Assembly: GCF_028737205.1 (NCBI RefSeq)
Contig: NZ_JAQZAL010000004.1
Coordinates: 186,001 to 250,000 of the forward strand
Length of the DNA stretch: 64,000 bases
Direction of reading: 5' to 3'
Origin: Actinomycetospora lutea
GTDB taxonomy: Bacteria > Actinomycetota > Actinomycetes > Mycobacteriales > Pseudonocardiaceae
A program made the translations under genes and the position numbers. Each line of letters starts with the position of its first letter. Position 1 is the stretch's first letter. The notes beneath the pieces were generated by a model that saw only the letters and a list, made by a program, of their open reading frames with translations, was not told where the DNA came from and ran no database searches. Shown here piece after piece: positions 8,215-16,300 of the stretch.

Positions 8215-8652
8215 TCAGCGCCCGAGCGCGGCGTCGAGCGTGATCGTCGTCCCCGCGAGCGCCTTCGAGACGGGGCAGGTCTTCTCGGCGGTCGACGCCA
8301 GCTCCTGGAACCGCGCCTCGTCGACGCCGTCGACGTCGGCGCGCAGCGTCACCGCGATCCCGCTGATCTCGAAGCCACCGCCCGTGGCCGGCGAGAGCGT
8401 CACCTCGGCGCTGACGTCGATCGAGTTCGCGGTGAGGCCCTCGCCGCCGAGCACGCCGGAGAGGTTCATGGCGAGGCACGAGGAGTGCGCCGCGGCGATG
8501 AGCTCCTCGGGGCTGGTCTGGCCGTTCGGGTCCTCGGCGCGGGTCGGGAACGAGACGTTGAACTGGCCCGCGTTCGAGGAGTCCAGGGTCACGTGACCCT
8601 TCCCGTCCTGCAGACCGCCCTCCCAGTGGGTGGTCGCGTCGCGGCTCGGCAT
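8215..8652 (-). CDS. osmC: OsmC-family peroxiredoxin
   Basis: A 145-residue OsmC/Ohr-family enzyme that reduces organic hydroperoxides with a pair of cysteines. The two catalytic cysteines are visible at 59 (AAAHSSCLAM) and 126 (EKTCPVSKAL), with the preceding SPEEL motif. The N-terminal ATTHWEGGL pattern places it in the OsmC branch rather than Ohr. The ATG at 8652 follows a strong AGGAGG. It lies 28 bases downstream of the OhrR-type repressor gene on the same strand, so the two form a peroxide-inducible unit. Confidence 0.88.
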   Translation of the reverse strand: MPSRDATTHWEGGLQDGKGHVTLDSSNAGQFNVSFPTRAEDPNGQTSPEELIAAAHSSCLAMNLSGVLGGEGLTANSIDVSAEVTLSPATGGGFEISGIAVTLRADVDGVDEARFQELASTAEKTCPVSKALAGTTITLDAALGR

Positions 8653-8680
8653 CGTCGCCTCCTGGTGGCGTTCGGTGGGT

Positions 8681-9160
8681 TCAGCTGGCGGTCGACTCCC
8701 CGTCGACGTCGCGGAAGGCGATCGTCGACGCGGTGATCCTCCGGAGGAGCACGATGAGCTCGCGGCGCGCGCGGTCGTCGAGGCCGAGCGCGCAGCCGAT
8801 CGTGGCGGGCACGTGGGCGACCCGGCCCCGCAGCGCGCGACCGGCGTCGGTCAGGTGCACCGTGACGGTGCGCTCGTCGCGGGCCTCCCGGCGCCGCTCG
8901 ACGAAGCCGGTGCCCTCCAGCCGCTTGAGCAGCGGCGAGACGGTGCCGTAGTCGAGCGCCAGCGCGGCACCGACGTCCCGCACCGTCCGCGGCTCGGACT
9001 CCCACAGGATCAGGAGGACGAGGTACTGCGGGTAGGTCAGGCCCAGCTCGGCGAGCAGGGGCCGGTAGACGTCGGTGACCGCGCGGGACGCCGAGTAGAG
9101 CGCGAAGCACGCCTGCTCGGACAGCAGCAGGTCGTCCTCCGCGCCCTCGTCGGTGCTCAT
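8681..9160 (-). CDS. ohrR: MarR-family organic-peroxide sensor (OhrR type)
   Basis: A 159-residue winged-helix repressor. The N-terminal LLLSEQACFALYSASRAVTD carries the conserved reactive cysteine (Cys18) of OhrR, which is oxidised by organic hydroperoxides and releases DNA. The helix-turn-helix and wing are seen in TVRDVGAALALDYGTVSPLL and REARDERTVTVHLTDAGRAL. Gene order ohrR-osmC and a palindrome just upstream (9183-9200) support autoregulation. The pairing is with an OsmC-branch enzyme rather than a classical Ohr. Confidence 0.85.
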   Translation of the reverse strand: MSTDEGAEDDLLLSEQACFALYSASRAVTDVYRPLLAELGLTYPQYLVLLILWESEPRTVRDVGAALALDYGTVSPLLKRLEGTGFVERRREARDERTVTVHLTDAGRALRGRVAHVPATIGCALGLDDRARRELIVLLRRITASTIAFRDVDGESTAS

Positions 9161-9182
9161 CGCGACGAACCTAGCGCACGAC

Positions 9183-9200
9183 TACATCGTGCACAATTTA
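9183..9200. promoter_or_regulatory. Candidate OhrR operator
   Basis: An 18-bp imperfect palindrome, TACATCGTGCACAATTTA, 23 bases upstream of the ohrR start. Seven of nine symmetrical base pairs match around a GTGCAC core. AT-rich arms in such GC-rich DNA and the location fit an OhrR/MarR operator. It overlaps the last codon of the upstream GlsB gene. Confidence 0.5.
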
Positions 9201-9467
9201 TCGGCCGACCCGCTTGCGGCCGGTCACCTTGTTGTAGACCACCAGCAGGATGATCGCGAAGATGATCGAGCCGATCCAGCCGAGCGGGTTGGAGAGCTCG
9301 ATGCGGCCGCTGAAGAGCGAGAACACCAGGCCGCCGACGACCGAGCCGAGGATGCCGAGCCCGATCGTCGCGAGGACGCCGATGTTGTCCTTGCCGGGGA
9401 CCAGGGCCCGGGCGATGAAGCCGACGATCAGTCCGAAGACGATCCAGCCGAGGATGGTGAGGATCAT
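9198..9467 (-). CDS. GlsB/YeaQ/YmgE-family stress membrane protein
   Basis: An 89-residue membrane protein with three helices: ILGWIVFGLIVGFIARALVP, then the glycine-rich ATIGLGILGSVVGGLVFSLF, then a C-terminal helix near IIFAIILLVVYN. This is the transglycosylase-associated (GlsB/YeaQ) pattern. Members are induced in general stress or stationary phase; the molecular role is unknown. ATG 9467 follows GGAGCGGG. It is the gene immediately upstream of ohrR on the same strand, with 37 bases between. Confidence 0.82.
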   Translation of the reverse strand: MILTILGWIVFGLIVGFIARALVPGKDNIGVLATIGLGILGSVVGGLVFSLFSGRIELSNPLGWIGSIIFAIILLVVYNKVTGRKRVGR

Positions 9468-9573
9468 GGGTCCCGCTCCGTTCCAGGGGTATCTGCCGTG
9501 CAGCCGCCACGTTCCCGCGTTCGGACGGGCTCAACCAGTACCTCGTCGGCGTTTTCCTGCGTTCGCCTGACCG

Positions 9574-10533
9574 TCACCCGGCGACGCCGGTGACCGGGAC
9601 ACCCGCCGGGGCCCCGAGCTCGGGCTCGAGATCGACGAGGTCGAACACGCGCATCGAGGCCGCCCGCGCGGCCGAGCAGGTCAGGGGCGTCGGTGAGGCC
9701 TCCCAGCGCTCGCGCACCACGACCCGCACCGGGCCGCGCTCCGGCCCGCCGTCGAGACGGACCGCCGTCGCGCCGTCCTCGCCCGCCACGACCCCGAGCA
9801 CGTGCAGCGCGTCCACGCGCGGTTCCTGGAGGATCAGCCGTGCGTGGTGCTGGGCGGCCTGCGCGGGCGCGGTGAGGAACGAGCGGCCGCGCACCCACAC
9901 CGTGTCCACCTCGCCCGCGGCGTAGCGCTCGGCCACCGCGACCGCCTCCGTGGCCGGCACGCGCCCGAGCACCAGCCCGTGGGGGAGCAGCACCACGTTG
10001 GCCGCGAAGCGGTCGCCGCCGGTGTGCGTGGTCTCCCAGGTGCGCTCCGGGTACGCGATCGCGAGCTCCGCGGCCACGGGGCGCCCGCGCATCGCGCAGC
10101 ACGCGTCGTGGCGGCCGTGCGCGCACACGAGGTAGACCGGCTCGGGCGACGGGGTCGTCACGGCCTCGACGTCGGCCAGCGCGGCCGGCAGGTCGTCGGG
10201 GGAAGCGACCCGGCCCCAGCGCACCGACTCGGCCCCCGGCGTCGTGTCGACGACGGCGAAGCGCCCGCGGTCGGCGAGGGGCTCCCCGCGCATCCGCGGG
10301 CGGCGGATCAGCTGGAAGCGCGCGCCGCGGGCACGGCAGAAGGCGTCGACGGCGTCGACGACCTCGGGCGCGTAGCCCGCGCCGCCGAGCGCCTGGTGCC
10401 CCCACGGCCCGGGGTGCTCGACGAGCAGCCAGCAGCGGGCGGGCGGCGCGGTCGCGACGAACGGGTCGTCGCGGTCCCGGGCGGCGTCCGAGCAGCGGAA
10501 GCTGGCCGCCCCGTCCGACTCGCTGGAGGTCAT
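9574..10533 (-). CDS. Sucrase/ferredoxin-like (Suc-Fer) family protein
   Basis: A 319-residue protein of the sucrase/ferredoxin-like family, a thioredoxin-fold relative of [2Fe-2S] ferredoxins. Visible marks are the N-terminal FRCSDAARDRDDP, the HPGPWG motif, the cysteine cluster CAHGRHDACCAMRG, and ETTHTGGDRFAAN. The ATG at 10533 is used because it sits directly after a TATGAC-like -10 element and the longer frame upstream adds nothing conserved. It begins 64 bases after the stop of the cupin-4 gene on the same strand. The biochemical role of the family is not established; a redox role is inferred from the cysteines. Confidence 0.8.
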   Translation of the reverse strand: MTSSESDGAASFRCSDAARDRDDPFVATAPPARCWLLVEHPGPWGHQALGGAGYAPEVVDAVDAFCRARGARFQLIRRPRMRGEPLADRGRFAVVDTTPGAESVRWGRVASPDDLPAALADVEAVTTPSPEPVYLVCAHGRHDACCAMRGRPVAAELAIAYPERTWETTHTGGDRFAANVVLLPHGLVLGRVPATEAVAVAERYAAGEVDTVWVRGRSFLTAPAQAAQHHARLILQEPRVDALHVLGVVAGEDGATAVRLDGGPERGPVRVVVRERWEASPTPLTCSAARAASMRVFDLVDLEPELGAPAGVPVTGVAG

Positions 10534-10597
10534 CCCCAAGTCATACCCCGCCCGGGCGCCGGTGGACACCCGCGGCGGGGGCGAGGTGAGGGTGACC

Positions 10598-11902
10598 TCA
10601 CTCCGGGACGAGCACGCCCTCCTTGAGCAGCCGCCGGACGACGACCGCGCCGTCCTCCGGGGCGAGCCCGGGCAGGTCCCCGGCGGTCGCCGGCCGCCCG
10701 TCGAGCAGCCGCGCGCAGGCGTCCCGCGTGCCGGCCGGGAGGGTGAGGGTGCGGTCGGCGAGCTCGAGGACGACGGCCTCGTCGGTCGTGCCGGCGCCGG
10801 TGCTCGGACGCAGCCGGTGGTGCAGGCCGCGCCGGAGCCGGACGACGGTCGTCGCGTCGGCGGAGGTCGCCGCGGCGGCCTGCACCAGCGGGGCGATCGC
10901 CTCGGGCCGGTTGCCCGTCCAGGCGCGGCGCCGCAGGCGCCGGGCGACCCGGTCGGCGCGCCCGGGGTCGGGCGCGGCGAGGGCCTCGGCGACCCGGGCG
11001 GCGACCGCCTCCACGTGCGGGGCGAGCGCTGCGGGGTCGGAGGCGTCGATGCCCAGCGGCAGCGAGCCGCGCAGCTCGGGGTCGGCGGTGAGCGCGTTGA
11101 CCAGCGCGTCCACGACCGCCCAGCGGGTGAGGACGTGCACGCCGATCGTGAGGTGCGCGCTGACCTCGCCCTGCGCCGTGGCGGAGTGCAGGTAGCCGCG
11201 CGGGAGGTAGAGGGCGTCGCCGGGCTCGAGGACCTCGTCGATCAGCGGCTCCTCGGCGGCCCGCGCGGCCACGGCCTCGGCGTGGTCGTTCCAGGGCTGG
11301 GAGCGCAGCGGGTCGGCGTGGACGGGCGCGTGGACGTGCCAGCGCTTGGTGCCCGCGACCTGCAGAACGAAGACGTCGTGGACGTCGTAGTGGGCGGAGA
11401 AGCCCTGCGAGGACGCCGGCGTGACGTAGGCGTTGGTCTGCGCGGGGTGCCCCAGCTCGGCCGCGAGGGCGGTGACGAGATCGGCGACCGGCGCCCAGGT
11501 GCGGTGCACGCCCTGCAGCACGACGGTGTGGCCCTCGGCGAACAGCGCGGCGACGCGGTCGTCCTGCACCTGGTCGGCCACCTCGGCGCCGACCCCGCCC
11601 TCACCGGTGAAGTGCCGGGAGTCGACGACGGTGCCCTGCTTGGCGATCCGCAGGAACGGGGTGCGCAGCCCGCGCCGGGAGAGCAGCTCGTCGACGGCGC
11701 CGAGGTCGAACAGGTCGCCGAACGCCGGCGGGTGGTCGGCGTGCTCGGGGTCGGTGTGCTTCGCCAGGTCCGCGGCGCGCGAGAGGCGGGCCTCCCGCCC
11801 CCAGGCGGCCGCGGCGAACTCGTCGAGGTCCCCGGCGACGAGACGCCGCAGCGCCGGGCGGTCCCGGGACCGCCCGGCGCCGGGGGACGACTCGGTCGTC
11901 AC
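10598..11902 (-). CDS. JmjC/cupin-4 family Fe(II)/2-oxoglutarate oxygenase
   Basis: A 434-residue cupin-4 protein, the family of RoxA (YcfD), MINA53 and NO66 that hydroxylate arginine or histidine in proteins. The metal ligands are readable: H171-x-D173 in SAHYDVHDVFVLQ and H239 in LPRGYLHSA, with the strand GTKRWHVH between. The C-terminal ~170 residues would form the helical dimerisation and winged-helix parts typical of these enzymes. The GTG at 11902 is chosen; GAGG lies 6 bases upstream, and the open frame further upstream is only the out-of-frame image of the repeat gene. It starts 7 bases after the stop of the repeat-peptide gene, so the two are almost certainly co-expressed. Confidence 0.85.
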   Translation of the reverse strand: MTTESSPGAGRSRDRPALRRLVAGDLDEFAAAAWGREARLSRAADLAKHTDPEHADHPPAFGDLFDLGAVDELLSRRGLRTPFLRIAKQGTVVDSRHFTGEGGVGAEVADQVQDDRVAALFAEGHTVVLQGVHRTWAPVADLVTALAAELGHPAQTNAYVTPASSQGFSAHYDVHDVFVLQVAGTKRWHVHAPVHADPLRSQPWNDHAEAVAARAAEEPLIDEVLEPGDALYLPRGYLHSATAQGEVSAHLTIGVHVLTRWAVVDALVNALTADPELRGSLPLGIDASDPAALAPHVEAVAARVAEALAAPDPGRADRVARRLRRRAWTGNRPEAIAPLVQAAAATSADATTVVRLRRGLHHRLRPSTGAGTTDEAVVLELADRTLTLPAGTRDACARLLDGRPATAGDLPGLAPEDGAVVVRRLLKEGVLVPE

Positions 11903-11909
11903 GATCGCC

Positions 11910-12212
11910 TCAGGCCCCGCCGTCGGCGCCACCGTCGGAGCCGCCGCCGCGGGCGCCACCGTCGGCCGGACCGTGCCCGGCAGCCCCGTCGGCACCGCCG
12001 TCCGCACCGCCGTCGGCGCCGCCGTCCGCACCGCCGTCCGCGCCCCCGTCGGCGCCGCCGTCCGCACCGCCGCCGGCGGCTCCGCCGTCGGCCGGGCCGT
12101 GACCCGCGCCGCCGTCCGCGCCCCCGTCGGCACCGCCGTCGGCGCCGCCGTCCGCACCGCCACCGGCGGCTCCGCCGTCGGCCGGGCCGTGGGTGATGTC
12201 GTCGTCGTTCAC
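11910..12212 (-). CDS. Gly-Ala-Asp repeat peptide, candidate substrate of cupin-4 enzyme
   Basis: A 100-residue peptide made almost entirely of ADGG tetrapeptides. After a short acidic head (MNDDDIT) there are three blocks of 30, 42 and 21 residues. Each block opens with HGPADGGA(A/R)GGG and continues as ADGG repeats. The GTG at 12212 is chosen over a GTG at 12269 because GGGAG lies 5 bases upstream and the block structure starts just after it. It has no signal peptide and no cysteine. It is immediately upstream of the cupin-4 oxygenase. Asp and His residues in repeated contexts are plausible hydroxylation targets, so I infer a modified repeat peptide. Alternatives are a structural glycine-rich protein or a calcium binder. 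Confidence 0.7.
   Translation of the reverse strand: MNDDDITHGPADGGAAGGGADGGADGGADGGADGGAGHGPADGGAAGGGADGGADGGADGGADGGADGGADGGADGAAGHGPADGGARGGGSDGGADGGA
11913..12191. repeat. Nested in-frame tandem repeat (12-bp units)
   Basis: The coding DNA of the repeat peptide is built from 12-base units encoding ADGG, grouped in three larger blocks that each begin with the codons for HGPADGG. The near-identity of units at DNA level suggests expansion by slippage, so copy number may differ between strains. Confidence 0.85.
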
Positions 12213-12396
12213 GTCGTCTCCCTGGAGATCGTCGTCGATCCCGGAGGTCCCGCGAGGTGTGCGGGCCACCCGGGAGGTGGTGGGTCGCGAGCACGCAGCT
12301 CCGACGACGCCAGCCGTACCCGGCGCGGCGTGATCTCACGCGCGGGGCCCCCGGTGGCGTGGTGCCGTCGCCGAGCCGCTGGCATGGTCTCTCGCC

Positions 12397-13167
12397 ATGA
12401 CCTCGGAGGGAACCGTCGGCACGCTCGTGCTCCTGCGCCACGGCCAGAGCGACTGGAACGAGAAGAACCTGTTCACCGGCTGGGTGGACGTCGCGCTCTC
12501 GGCCACGGGCGAGCAGGAGGCCCGCCGCGGCGGCGAGCTGCTCGCCGACGCCGGACTCCTGCCCGACCTGCTGCACACCTCGCTGCTGCGCCGCGCCATC
12601 AGCACGGCGAACATCGCCCTCGACGCCTGCGACCGCCACTGGATCCCGGTCCGGCGCGACTGGCGCCTGAACGAGCGGCACTACGGAGCCCTCCAGGGCA
12701 AGGACAAGAAGCAGACGATGGAGGAGTACGGCGAGGAGCAGTTCCAGATCTGGCGTCGCTCCTACGACACCCCGCCGCCACCGATCGACCCCGACGACCC
12801 GTACGCCCAGACCGGCGACCCCCGCTACGCCGACCTCGGCGACGCGATGCCGCGCACCGAGTGCCTCGCCGACGTGCTCGAGCGCCTGCTGCCCTACTGG
12901 CGGTCGGCGGTCGTGCCGGACCTGCGCGCCGGGCACACCGTGCTGGTCGCCGCGCACGGCAACTCGCTGCGCGCGGTGGTCAAGCACCTCGACGGCGTCG
13001 ACGACGCGACGATCGCCGGGCTCAACATCCCGACCGGTATCCCGCTGCGCTACGACCTCGAGGCCGGCGCCGACGGCGACCTGCGCCCGACCAACCCGGG
13101 CGGCACCTACCTCGATCCCGAGGCCGCGAAGGACGCCATCGCGGCGGTCGCGAACCAGGGTCGCTGA
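12397..13167 (+). CDS. gpmA: 2,3-bisphosphoglycerate-dependent phosphoglycerate mutase
   Basis: A 256-residue glycolytic enzyme interconverting 3- and 2-phosphoglycerate. The phosphohistidine motif [14 protein letters not shown] places catalytic His15, followed by [25 protein letters not shown] and the second histidine in [13 protein letters not shown]. Length and motifs match the dPGM family closely. It precedes senX3-regX3, as in mycobacteria, and is divergent from the repeat-peptide gene, leaving a 184-base shared promoter region. Confidence 0.95.
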   Translation: MTSEGTVGTLVLLRHGQSDWNEKNLFTGWVDVALSATGEQEARRGGELLADAGLLPDLLHTSLLRRAISTANIALDACDRHWIPVRRDWRLNERHYGALQGKDKKQTMEEYGEEQFQIWRRSYDTPPPPIDPDDPYAQTGDPRYADLGDAMPRTECLADVLERLLPYWRSAVVPDLRAGHTVLVAAHGNSLRAVVKHLDGVDDATIAGLNIPTGIPLRYDLEAGADGDLRPTNPGGTYLDPEAAKDAIAAVANQGR

Positions 13168-13279
13168 CGCTGATCGGTGAACGGGGGCCGAACAGCAGGC
13201 CAACCCTGTCCCCCGGTGGCGTTGGACAGCTCACGAGCAGCGCACGGTCGGGGCCACGACGGCCCTACCATCGGAAGAT

Positions 13280-14566
13280 GTGACCGTCCCCGTGCTGGTG
13301 GCCGTCGTCGCGACGCTCGCGGCCGCGGCGATCGGCGCCGTCGCCGGGGCCGCCCTCGTGCGCTGGAAGCGGGACGAGCCGGCGCGCGATCGGGCCCGGG
13401 GCACCCGCGGCCCGACGGTGGCCGAGCTGCTCGCCCGGCTGGTGCGCCGCTCCCAGTCGGGCATCGCCGTCATCAACCGCTTCGGCGACGTCGTGCTCGC
13501 GAACGAGCGGGCGGAGGGCCTCGGCGCCGTGGTCGACGGCCGGCCCGACCCCCGGGTCGCGGCAGCGGCGGAGCGCGTCGCCGCCGGCGCGGAGCCCGCC
13601 GAGGTGGACCTCTCGCCCGCGACCCACCCGCCGGGCTCGACACCGCAGACGATCGTCGCCCACGTCCGCCCGCTCGGGGACGGCTTCGCGGTGGTCGACG
13701 CCACCGACACCTCCGCGGCGGTGCGGCTCGAGGCCGTGCGGCGCGACTTCGTCGCCAACGTCGGCCACGAGCTCAAGACGCCGGTCGGCGCGCTCGCCGT
13801 GCTCGCCGAGGCCGTGCTCGACGCCGACGACCCCGACGAGGTCGCCCACTTCGCCACCCGCATCCTCAACGAGTCCCACCGCCTGGGCGCCCTGGTCACC
13901 GAGCTCATCGCGCTGTCCCGCCTGCAGGGCGCGGAGAAGCTGCCCGAGCTCGTGCGGGTCGACGTCGACGAGGTGCTCGCCGAGGCGCTCAAGCGCGTGC
14001 GCGTGCCGGCCGAGGCGGCCAGCGCCGCGGGCACTGAGGAGTCCCCGGACCCGCGGGAGCGCTTCCTGCTCGACGCGCCGAGCGGCCTCGAGGTCGCCGG
14101 GGACCGCACGCTGCTCGTCACCGCGCTGTCCAACCTGCTCGAGAACGCCGTGGCGTACTCGCCCGAGGGCGGGTCGGTGTCGGTCCGCCGCCGCCGGCAG
14201 GGCGACCGGATCGAGATCTCGGTGACCGACCGGGGCATCGGCATCGCCCCGGAGCACCAGCAGCGCGTGTTCGAGCGCTTCTTCCGCGTCGATCCGGCCC
14301 GCTCCCGCGCCACGGGCGGCACCGGCCTCGGTCTCGCCATCGTCAAGCACGTCGCCGCCAACCACGGCGGCGAGGTGCGGCTGTGGAGCCAGCCCGGCGT
14401 CGGGTCGACGTTCACGCTGCGGGTCCCGGCGGCGCCCCCCGACGACGCCGACGACGACCTCGACGGCGACCTCGAGGGCGACACCGACCTCGCGGCCGAC
14501 CTGGCCCTCACCACGGCGGGGTCCGGACCGGACCCGGCCCCGTCCGCCCCCGGAGGTTCCCCATGA
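13280..14566 (+). CDS. senX3: Sensor histidine kinase SenX3
   Basis: A 428-residue histidine kinase with an N-terminal membrane helix (VLVAVVATLAAAAIGAVAGA), a PAS-like segment (SGIAVINRFGDVVLANE), the phosphoacceptor in FVANVGHELKTPVG (His163) and an ATPase domain with NLLENAVAYSPEGG and GTGLGLAIVKH. This matches SenX3, which controls the phosphate-starvation response with RegX3. The Asp-rich C-terminal tail is longer than usual. It starts with GTG at 13280, probably leaderless, and its stop overlaps the regX3 start in ATGA. Confidence 0.93.
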   Translation: MTVPVLVAVVATLAAAAIGAVAGAALVRWKRDEPARDRARGTRGPTVAELLARLVRRSQSGIAVINRFGDVVLANERAEGLGAVVDGRPDPRVAAAAERVAAGAEPAEVDLSPATHPPGSTPQTIVAHVRPLGDGFAVVDATDTSAAVRLEAVRRDFVANVGHELKTPVGALAVLAEAVLDADDPDEVAHFATRILNESHRLGALVTELIALSRLQGAEKLPELVRVDVDEVLAEALKRVRVPAEAASAAGTEESPDPRERFLLDAPSGLEVAGDRTLLVTALSNLLENAVAYSPEGGSVSVRRRRQGDRIEISVTDRGIGIAPEHQQRVFERFFRVDPARSRATGGTGLGLAIVKHVAANHGGEVRLWSQPGVGSTFTLRVPAAPPDDADDDLDGDLEGDTDLAADLALTTAGSGPDPAPSAPGGSP

Positions 14567-15279
14567 CCCGCGTGCTCATCGTCGAGGACGAGGAGTCCTT
14601 CGCCGACCCGCTGGCCTACCTGCTGCGCAAGGAGGGCTTCGAGACCTCGGTCGCGGGCACCGGCGCGGCGGCCCTCGACGACTTCGAGCGCCACGGCGCG
14701 GACATCGTCCTGCTCGACCTCATGCTGCCCGGCATGAGCGGCACGGACGTGTGCAAGGCGCTGCGCCAGCGCTCCACCGTACCGGTGATCATGGTGACGG
14801 CCCGCGACGCGGAGATCGACAAGGTGGTCGGCCTCGAGCTCGGCGCCGACGACTACGTCACCAAGCCGTACTCGGCCCGCGAGCTCATCGCCCGGGTGCG
14901 CGCCGTGCTGCGCCGCGGCCAGGACGGCGAGGGCGAGGGGGCGGCGCCGGGCGCGGGCGGCGAGCGCCAGCTGCTCGAGGCCGGCCCGATCCGCATGGAC
15001 GTCGACCGCCACGTGGTGACGCTCGAGTCCGACGGCCGCGGCGTCGAGGTCCCGCTGCCGCTCAAGGAGTTCGACCTCCTCGAGTACCTGCTGCGCAACG
15101 TCGGGCGGGTGCTCACCCGCGCCCAGCTCATCGACCGGGTCTGGGGCGCCGACTACGTCGGCGACACCAAGACCCTCGACGTCCACGTCAAGCGCCTGCG
15201 GGCCAAGCTCGAGCCCGAGCCGTCGGCGCCGCGGCACCTGGTCACGGTGCGGGGGCTGGGCTACAAGCTGGACGCCTGA
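14563..15279 (+). CDS. regX3: Response regulator RegX3
   Basis: A 238-residue OmpR/PhoB-type response regulator. The receiver carries the acidic cluster VEDEES, the phosphoacceptor Asp52 in DIVLLDLMLPGMSG and the conserved lysine in DDYVTKPYS. The winged-helix domain contains LTRAQLIDRVWG and GDTKTLDVHVKRLRAKLE. It pairs with SenX3 through a 4-bp overlap and would bind phosphate-regulon promoters. A short Gly/Ala/Glu linker (GEGEGAAPGAGGERQ) joins the domains. Confidence 0.94.
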   Translation: MTRVLIVEDEESFADPLAYLLRKEGFETSVAGTGAAALDDFERHGADIVLLDLMLPGMSGTDVCKALRQRSTVPVIMVTARDAEIDKVVGLELGADDYVTKPYSARELIARVRAVLRRGQDGEGEGAAPGAGGERQLLEAGPIRMDVDRHVVTLESDGRGVEVPLPLKEFDLLEYLLRNVGRVLTRAQLIDRVWGADYVGDTKTLDVHVKRLRAKLEPEPSAPRHLVTVRGLGYKLDA

Positions 15280-15302
15280 GCCCCACCGTTAGGGTGGGGG
15301 CC

Positions 15303-16295
15303 GTGCGACTCGGGGTGCTGGACGTGGGGTCGAACACCGTCCATCTGCTGGTGGTCGACGCCCACAGCGGCGGCCACCCGACGCCGACCCACTCCACCAA
15401 GACAGCGCTGCGCCTCGCCGAGCACCTCAGCGACGGCCGGCTCGGGGACGCGGGGGCGGACGCGCTGGTGGCCGCGACGGCCGACGCGCGACGCCAGGCC
15501 ATCGAGCTGGGCTGCGAGGATCTGCTGGCCTTCGCGACCTCCGCGGTGCGCGACGCGTCCAACTCGCCCGCCGTGCTCGAGCGGGTGCGCGAGGAGGCCG
15601 GGGTCGACCTGCAGGTGCTGTCGGGCCCGGACGAGGCGGCGCTGACCTTCCTCGCCGTGCGCCGCTGGCTGGGCTGGTCGGCGGGCCACCTGCTGGTGCT
15701 CGACATCGGCGGCGGCTCGCTGGAGATGGCGGTCGGGCGCGACGAGGCACCGGTGCACGCCATCTCGGTGCCGCTGGGCGCCGGGCGGCTCACCCGCGAC
15801 TGGTTCACCACCGACCCGCCGCAGCGCAGCGAGCTCAAGACGCTCACCGAGTACGCCCACGAGGTGCTGGCCCCGGCCGCGAACACGCTGCTCGGCGAGG
15901 GCCCGCCCGACCGCGCGGTGGTCACCTCCAAGACGTTCCGGTCCCTGGCCCGCCTGACCGGCGCCGCGCCCCGCAGCGCCGGCCCGCGGGTGCGTCGCCT
16001 GCTGACGGCCGCCGGGCTGCGCCAGGTCGTGGCGTTCATCTCACGGATGAGCTCGACGGACCTCGCGGAGCTCGAGGGCGTGTCCGCCAGCCGCAGCCAC
16101 CAGCTCGTCGCCGGCGCGGTCGTCGCCGCCGAGGCCATGAACGCCCTGGGCCTGGAGGAGGTCGAGGTCTGCCCCTGGGCGCTGCGCGAGGGGATCATCC
16201 TCGGTCGTCTCGACCAGCTGCAGCCGGGCGGTGGGATGCTGTCGGTCGGCGGCCCCCTGGCGACTGGACGACCGACACTGCACGAGGCACGGTAG
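15303..16295 (+). CDS. ppx: Exopolyphosphatase, Ppx/GppA family
   Basis: A 330-residue member of the Ppx/GppA phosphatase family, which removes phosphate from polyphosphate or ppGpp. The actin-like ATPase motifs are visible: GVLDVGSNTVHLLVVD at the N-terminus and VLDIGGGSLEMAVG near residue 140. Size matches the short actinobacterial type (Rv0496), lacking the HD extension. The GTG at 15303 comes 23 bases after regX3, suggesting co-regulation with phosphate starvation. Confidence 0.9.
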   Translation: MRLGVLDVGSNTVHLLVVDAHSGGHPTPTHSTKTALRLAEHLSDGRLGDAGADALVAATADARRQAIELGCEDLLAFATSAVRDASNSPAVLERVREEAGVDLQVLSGPDEAALTFLAVRRWLGWSAGHLLVLDIGGGSLEMAVGRDEAPVHAISVPLGAGRLTRDWFTTDPPQRSELKTLTEYAHEVLAPAANTLLGEGPPDRAVVTSKTFRSLARLTGAAPRSAGPRVRRLLTAAGLRQVVAFISRMSSTDLAELEGVSASRSHQLVAGAVVAAEAMNALGLEEVEVCPWALREGIILGRLDQLQPGGGMLSVGGPLATGRPTLHEAR

Positions 16296-16300
16296 GTGTC

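Noticed and set aside
11903-12163. N-terminal extension of the cupin-4 protein through the repeat region
   Set aside because: The extra residues are the out-of-frame reading of the repeat-peptide gene. GTG 11902 has a ribosome-binding site and starts at the family N-terminus.
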